35,832 bases of DNA from Gammaproteobacteria bacterium (GTDB lineage Bacteria > Pseudomonadota > Gammaproteobacteria > SZUA-229): contig QIDK01000104.1 in NCBI GenBank assembly GCA_003228405.1, forward strand, positions 1-35,832, in the 5' to 3' direction. Positions 30,948 to 35,832 of the stretch are shown here, one piece after another. The notes under the pieces are model-generated. The model made no database searches, had not been told where the DNA came from, and saw nothing but the letters and a program-made list of their open reading frames with translations. Numbering within the stretch: the first letter of the stretch is position 1; the number at the start of each line of letters is the position of its first letter. Both the position numbers and the translations under genes were made by a program.

Positions 30948-32194
30948 TACTCGTACCTCAGAGCATCAGCCGGTTGAATTCGGGCTGCACGCCAGGCCGG
31001 GTAAATGGTGGCCAGCACAGACAGAGAAAATGCAGATATGGTATAGATTAATACATCGGAGGCTCGCAGGTCTGATTTAATATCGGTGATGTAATACACA
31101 TCTGCGGGCAGAAATTTAGTTTGAAACAGCATTTCAAAGAAGGCCACTATCTCCCCCACATTAACCGCAACCGGCACACCGATGGCGACTCCTAATAATG
31201 TACCCACTAAGCCAATGACCACACCCTGCACTATAAATACCCACATTAAGCTATTCGGTGTCATGCCGATGGTACGCAAAATAGCAATATCTGCCTGCTT
31301 GTCATTTACCGTCATTACCAGAGTCGAAATAATATTAAAGGCGGCCACGGCAACTATGAGCAGCAATATAATAAACATCACCACTTTTTCAGTTTTTAAG
31401 GCCTTAAATAAATTACTGTGCATTTTAGTCCAGTCGCGCACCCAGTAATCTTCACCAATCGTGTTTTCCAGCTCGCGGGTGACTTTATAGGCATTAAACA
31501 TATCATCCAGCTTAAGCCGAACACCCTCTACTTTTTCACCCAGACTAAATAATTTCTGTGCATCTTTAATATGTATAAAGGCCATAGAACGATCATACTG
31601 GTGCATACCCACTTCAAATACACCGACGACCGTAAAGCGTCTTAAGCGAGGCATTACACCCACTGGAGTCACATTTGCCTGGGGTGTAATCAGGGTGATT
31701 TTTTCACCCTCAAATACCCCCATGGCGTTGGCCAGTTCACGGCCTAAAACGATACCATAACGGCCGGCTTTTAAATCGGACAGTTTGCCGGAGACCATTT
31801 TCTGATCGATTTCAGAAACACCTGGCTCCTGCTCGGGCAGCACACCGCGAATAATGGCTCCGCTCACCCGGTTGCGATTACTTAACATGGCTTCATTCTG
31901 GGTAAAGGGTGCGGACGCAATAACATTGGGATGCAGGGCTACTTTTGCCTGAATCGATTGCCAGTCACTGAGTTTGCCATCCTGACCTGACACGGTAGCA
32001 TGGGCAGTCATACCTAATGTACGATCTCGTAATTCCTTGCCAAAGCCATTCATTACAGACAGCACCACTATTAGAGCCGCCACTCCCAGGGCTATGCCCA
32101 GCATGGAAATCAGCGCAATAAATGACACAAAACCATTTCGGCGTTTGGCACGAGTGTATCTCAGGCCGATATAGAGCTCTTTCGGTCTAAACAT
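30947..32194 (-). CDS. lipoprotein-releasing ABC transporter permease (LolC/E)
   Basis: YIGLRYTRAKRRNGFVSFIALISMLGIALGVAALIVVLSVMNGF, RTIGMTPNSLMWVFIVQG, YPAWRAARIQPADALRYE. Confidence 0.94.
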   Translation of the reverse strand: MFRPKELYIGLRYTRAKRRNGFVSFIALISMLGIALGVAALIVVLSVMNGFGKELRDRTLGMTAHATVSGQDGKLSDWQSIQAKVALHPNVIASAPFTQNEAMLSNRNRVSGAIIRGVLPEQEPGVSEIDQKMVSGKLSDLKAGRYGIVLGRELANAMGVFEGEKITLITPQANVTPVGVMPRLRRFTVVGVFEVGMHQYDRSMAFIHIKDAQKLFSLGEKVEGVRLKLDDMFNAYKVTRELENTIGEDYWVRDWTKMHSNLFKALKTEKVVMFIILLLIVAVAAFNIISTLVMTVNDKQADIAILRTIGMTPNSLMWVFIVQGVVIGLVGTLLGVAIGVPVAVNVGEIVAFFEMLFQTKFLPADVYYITDIKSDLRASDVLIYTISAFSLSVLATIYPAWRAARIQPADALRYE

Positions 32195-32212
32195 ATCTGA
32201 AGGGGTTCTTCT

Positions 32213-32233
32213 TTGTTAATTGTTAATTGTTAA
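32213..32233. repeat. 7-bp tandem repeat (TTGTTAA x3)
   Basis: TTGTTAATTGTTAATTGTTAATTTTAA in the sfsA to lolC/E gap. Confidence 0.8.
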
Positions 32234-32235
32234 TT

Positions 32236-32946
32236 TTAATCCTGAAAGGCAAACGCTATAGCCCTGTCAATCGACATCCCATCTGGCTCAATGCTCGCCC
32301 TGTACGCAAGTATCTCTACCCCTTCCTTAACGGCTTCCCTTAAAAGTCGTCCATACTCGGCATCAATCAAATCCGCCGGCGCGACAAGGTTAACATCAGT
32401 GCGCATGATTATAAACAGCAATACGGCTCGATAACCGGATTTAACCTGTAGAATTAGCTCTCGCAGATGTTTCTGCCCACGTTTGCTAACCGCATCGGGG
32501 AATAGAGCCACGCCATCCTGCAGGCTTAAGGTAACGTGTTTTACTTCAACATAGGCCAGTTGCTCTGCATAACTCAATACAAAATCTACCCGGCTTTTCT
32601 CATTTCCATAGGGAACTTCACTACGACAGGTATCAAAGCCTGCAAGTTCCGTGATCTGATTTTGCAACAGAGCCTCATGCGCCAGCTTATTCGTCAGGCC
32701 CGTATTAATACAGGCCAGCACATCCGCTTTCACTTCTACCAGCTGCCAGCTATGGGGATATTTACGCAGGGGATTATCCGACACGCTTAACCAGACATTG
32801 GCTCCTGCGGGCGCACAGCCCGTCATGGCGCCTGTATTAGCGCAATGGGCGGTAATTTCTGTGCCATCATCTAAAACAATATCGGCAAGAAAGCGTTTGT
32901 AACGTTTTATGAGTTTGCCTTTGATTAGAGGCGGGCTGAAATTCAT
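32236..32946 (-). CDS. sfsA: DNA/RNA nuclease SfsA
   Basis: LIKRYKRFLADIVLDDGTEITAHCANTGAMTGC, RVDFVLSY, VEVKHVTL, FPDAVSKRGQKHLREL. Confidence 0.95.
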   Translation of the reverse strand: MNFSPPLIKGKLIKRYKRFLADIVLDDGTEITAHCANTGAMTGCAPAGANVWLSVSDNPLRKYPHSWQLVEVKADVLACINTGLTNKLAHEALLQNQITELAGFDTCRSEVPYGNEKSRVDFVLSYAEQLAYVEVKHVTLSLQDGVALFPDAVSKRGQKHLRELILQVKSGYRAVLLFIIMRTDVNLVAPADLIDAEYGRLLREAVKEGVEILAYRASIEPDGMSIDRAIAFAFQD

Positions 32947-33050
32947 TTATTTCTCAAAAATATTTATTATCCTGCCATTTTACAGAATATATCTGCACAT
33001 ATTCCGCAAACTTTTGAATGTGTTTTTTAGCGTGGGTGAGATACAGATAT

Positions 33051-33911
33051 TTAGTAAACCTGAGACAGATCAAGCGCTTTAATACAGGCTGCAGTATGTT
33101 GACTAACTGTTTGGTTATACGCTTTTTGTAGCGAAGCTAAAACCACATTATCCGCTTCACCCGTAAGCTCATTCATAAATACTTTTTTAGCCTCGGTTGC
33201 CAGTACCAGAACATTATCGTACAAACCATGACAGTACCCGGCCAAATAACCCTTTCCATAAAAAACATCATTTTCATCCGCCGTAATTTCAAGCCCTTCA
33301 ACTGACATGTGTTTAAGTACAGACAACCAGGAATCTATTAGCGGCCGCCATTTATCACTTTTAACTGAAGTTGTGCCCAGGTTAAATACCGGCAGCTCAG
33401 TTCGTTTATGGCGACGGTAATTATAGGAATGACTGTCATAAACAATGCACTGCCCAAAATCTTCAAGCAGCGCCTCAACTACGGCTGAAACAATACGGTA
33501 AAATTGCGCATGTTTTCCTTTACTGGTTGCAATAGCCTGTTTACTTAACGGGTTTTCCCATACATCTTTTCCCCAGGCAGTTGTATATACACAATTATCT
33601 GTATTGCGATTCAGGTCATATTCGTAGCGTGAATCATGGCCGATTAATGTAATCGCCTGCTGCTCAATAAAACTGCCTGTATAGGGGTCTTCCTCATAAT
33701 ATCGCTCTGCCTGAGTTAGCAGGCAATTATCCTTTAACTCATCCCGCAGATTACTACCATTATGAATTGCAGCACACATGGCGGGCAGGTATTTTTCAAT
33801 TTTCAGCGTAAAACCCCCGCTTTCTGTAGTCGTAATAAAGGTTTCACGCTGGTTAATTTTTTTAATAATTTCCTGCTCAGACAGTATCATTATGGCTAAC
33901 TCCTGTAGCAC
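33051..33911 (-). CDS. N-formylglutamate amidohydrolase-like protein
   Basis: AAIHNGSNLRDEL, DPYTGSF, YDLNR, VYDSHSYNYRR. Confidence 0.7.
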   Translation of the reverse strand: MLQELAIMILSEQEIIKKINQRETFITTTESGGFTLKIEKYLPAMCAAIHNGSNLRDELKDNCLLTQAERYYEEDPYTGSFIEQQAITLIGHDSRYEYDLNRNTDNCVYTTAWGKDVWENPLSKQAIATSKGKHAQFYRIVSAVVEALLEDFGQCIVYDSHSYNYRRHKRTELPVFNLGTTSVKSDKWRPLIDSWLSVLKHMSVEGLEITADENDVFYGKGYLAGYCHGLYDNVLVLATEAKKVFMNELTGEADNVVLASLQKAYNQTVSQHTAACIKALDLSQVY

Positions 33912-34032
33912 AGATAGCGTTACACACTAATTATCTAAGAATCAATGCTCTTATATTGAATTTACGACTTCTACAGCATATTATATGCAGTTAATCTGCC
34001 CACCTCTATAAAAATTAGTAAAAATAATTAAT

Positions 34033-35130
34033 ATGCTGTTTCCATCTCTACCCATACGCATTTTCGCCCTGACTATCTTTATCTCATGTTTCACTTTTAC
34101 AGAAGCAGATAATTCCAACTGGACACCGAATGCAGTTGAATTTGACTGGGTGCAACTCACCTCAGGGGAATGGCTGAAAGGTAAAATAAAATCCATGTAC
34201 AATGAGGTGCTTGAGTTCGATAGTGACAAACTCAAGCTGCAATCCATAAAACTGAACGATGTGAAATATCTGCAAAGCTTTAAGTCCTGCCATATTAGTA
34301 TTGAAAATATTGGCCCTGTCCATGGAAAACTGAATATTGTAAATGAAATAATTACCGTTACCGAGGGAGACAATATTAGAAAATTTAAACGCACTGAACT
34401 CATTTCATTTACTCCCGCCGGAAGCCGTGAAATTGACCTATGGGCTATCAAATTATCCATGGGCTTTGATATTAAAAAAGGCAATACCGATCAGATCGAT
34501 TTTAATACCCAGTTTTCTGCCAAACGCCGCACTGCAGAATCACGATTTACAACTAATTATACCGGCAACTTTTCACAGACCGATGCAGTGTCAGGCAGCC
34601 CTGAAGAAACCATAAATAATCAGCGCATAAATTTCTCTTTAGATAAATATGTAACCCGATATTTTTTCTATACCCCTATTTTTGGTGAATATTTCGAAGA
34701 CAAATTTCAGAATATTGAGCAACGAACTACATTAGGTGTGGGTATAGGTTATACCCTGATAGATACAGATGACATGGACTGGAATATATCTGGCGGCCCC
34801 TCCTACCTTTCAACAACCTATGTCTCAGTTCTACCGGGTGAAAACATTAAGGCAGACTCAGCCTCACTTGCTCTAAACACATATTTTGAAGCAGAAATAA
34901 ATAACAGAGTAGATTTTATATTTAAATACAATATTCAGCTTTCAAGCAAGGAGTCTGGAGGCTACTCACACGATATGACCGCTACATTTGAAACTGAATT
35001 AACCGGCGACCTTGATTTTGATGTTTCTTTTATCTGGCGTCGAATCAATAACGCTGCTGTTGATGACCAGGGTATAGCCCCTGAAGCCGATGACCTGAAT
35101 TTTATATTAGGCATTAGCTATACATATTAA
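34033..35130 (+). CDS. DUF481 family putative outer-membrane protein
   Basis: Signal peptide, WVQLTSGEWLKGKIKSMYNEVLEFDSDKL, C-terminal beta-strand pattern ending LNFILGISYTY. Confidence 0.82.
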   Translation: MLFPSLPIRIFALTIFISCFTFTEADNSNWTPNAVEFDWVQLTSGEWLKGKIKSMYNEVLEFDSDKLKLQSIKLNDVKYLQSFKSCHISIENIGPVHGKLNIVNEIITVTEGDNIRKFKRTELISFTPAGSREIDLWAIKLSMGFDIKKGNTDQIDFNTQFSAKRRTAESRFTTNYTGNFSQTDAVSGSPEETINNQRINFSLDKYVTRYFFYTPIFGEYFEDKFQNIEQRTTLGVGIGYTLIDTDDMDWNISGGPSYLSTTYVSVLPGENIKADSASLALNTYFEAEINNRVDFIFKYNIQLSSKESGGYSHDMTATFETELTGDLDFDVSFIWRRINNAAVDDQGIAPEADDLNFILGISYTY

Positions 35131-35204
35131 CGCTACTATTTAACCAGTGAAACTGATTCATAATATGCATTTCCACGTAGGAGAGATGGGGGAAGTTAAA
35201 AAAA

Positions 35205-35322
35205 AGATTGAACCACAGAGGACACAGAGTTTTTTTGATTGCTGCGCCGTAGGCACAGTAACCAATATTCGCTTTTCTCCGTGTCCTCTGTCTCCTCCGT
35301 GGTAAATAGCTTTTGCTTTTAA
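35205..35322. repeat. nested palindrome, class 2 arms (element G)
   Basis: TTGAACCACAGAGGACACAGAG ... CTCCGTGTCCTCTGTCTCCTCCGTGGTAAATAGCTTTTGCTTTT around CTGCGCC-GTA-GGCACAG (35242-35258). Confidence 0.85.
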
Positions 35323-35331
35323 ATTACCAGA

Positions 35332-35832
35332 TTAAATTATTTTCCCTGGATAATCCGCAATACCCGGATTAGCTTTTACTCCCACCAGCGTCGGGTGATT
35401 AATTTTAGGCAAATTCAGCACATTGTTTTTATCACGATTATTTAAAATATAATCATGCACCACATCCCACATTAAACGTCCTTCCGGGGCCTTATTTACC
35501 GTAGCCCAACCCGCTACTTTATAAATTTTATCTGGCTCAATCGCATGGCCATTATCCAGCTTTGCATTCGTAAGACGCTCGTATAAAGGCTTAGATGGGT
35601 CGATAGTGTAATCCATTCCACCTACTCGCACCATATCACCGCCTGACTGCAGGTATGGATCTGTATCAAATATATTATCTGCAACACCTTCCAGTATTCG
35701 CATTAAATCACGGCCGGACATTTCATTTACATAGGTTTCGCCATAGGTGATGGCACATTGAGTCATAACATCTTCCATGGTAATCCAGTCACCTTTTAAT
35801 ATAGTGGTACCCCAACGTACTCCGGCAGACAT
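35332..35832 (-). CDS. soxB: thiosulfohydrolase SoxB, C-terminal part (truncated at window edge)
   Basis: GVRWGTTILKGDWITMEDVMTQCAITYGETYVNEMSGRDLMRILEGVADNIFDTDPYLQSGGDMVRVGGMDYTI. Confidence 0.88.
   Translation of the reverse strand: MSAGVRWGTTILKGDWITMEDVMTQCAITYGETYVNEMSGRDLMRILEGVADNIFDTDPYLQSGGDMVRVGGMDYTIDPSKPLYERLTNAKLDNGHAIEPDKIYKVAGWATVNKAPEGRLMWDVVHDYILNNRDKNNVLNLPKINHPTLVGVKANPGIADYPGKII

Noticed and set aside
33981-34484. 167-aa minus-strand ORF opposite the DUF481 gene
   Set aside because: Antisense to a better supported CDS with a signal peptide and recognisable family features.

Overview
Chromosomal window from a sulfur-oxidising gammaproteobacterium; a SoxB C-terminus is at the right edge. 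Most of it is housekeeping: glutamate dehydrogenase, heme-binding beta-barrel protein, GST, Ser/Thr kinase, hemF, tatD-pilZ-holB, tmk-mltG-pabC-pabB, fabF-acpP-fabG-fabD, dapB, dnaJ-dnaK-grpE-hrcA, lolD-lolC/E and sfsA, plus an N-formylglutamate amidohydrolase-like protein and a DUF481 protein. The non-housekeeping signal is of two kinds. (1) The intergenic regions hold many nested palindromes. At least three sequence classes of outer arm (CGCAAATGAACGCAAA, ACCACAGAGGACACAGAG, AAGTCGTAAGTC) surround the same kind of central hairpin, GCGCC-TGC-GGCGC, whose loop on one strand is a C(GNA)G triloop. Two of the classes also share an AAAAGCAAAAG flank. A different palindrome sits in every gap of the hrcA-grpE-dnaK-dnaJ cluster. 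(2) A roughly 4-kb insertion in the usual tmk-holB synteny carries a TauE/SafE permease, an orphan sensor kinase and a DsrC/TusE-family protein. That protein lacks the C-terminal CysA but keeps a cysteine at the CysB position. Also visible: a chimeric pseudogene fusing the 3' ends of two nearby genes and interrupted by a 69-bp TIR element, a sigma32-like promoter before grpE, and a Tat-type DsrE-family gene overlapping the dnaJ stop. No tRNA, rRNA or CRISPR was recognised. All calls come from reading the sequence; no database search was run.
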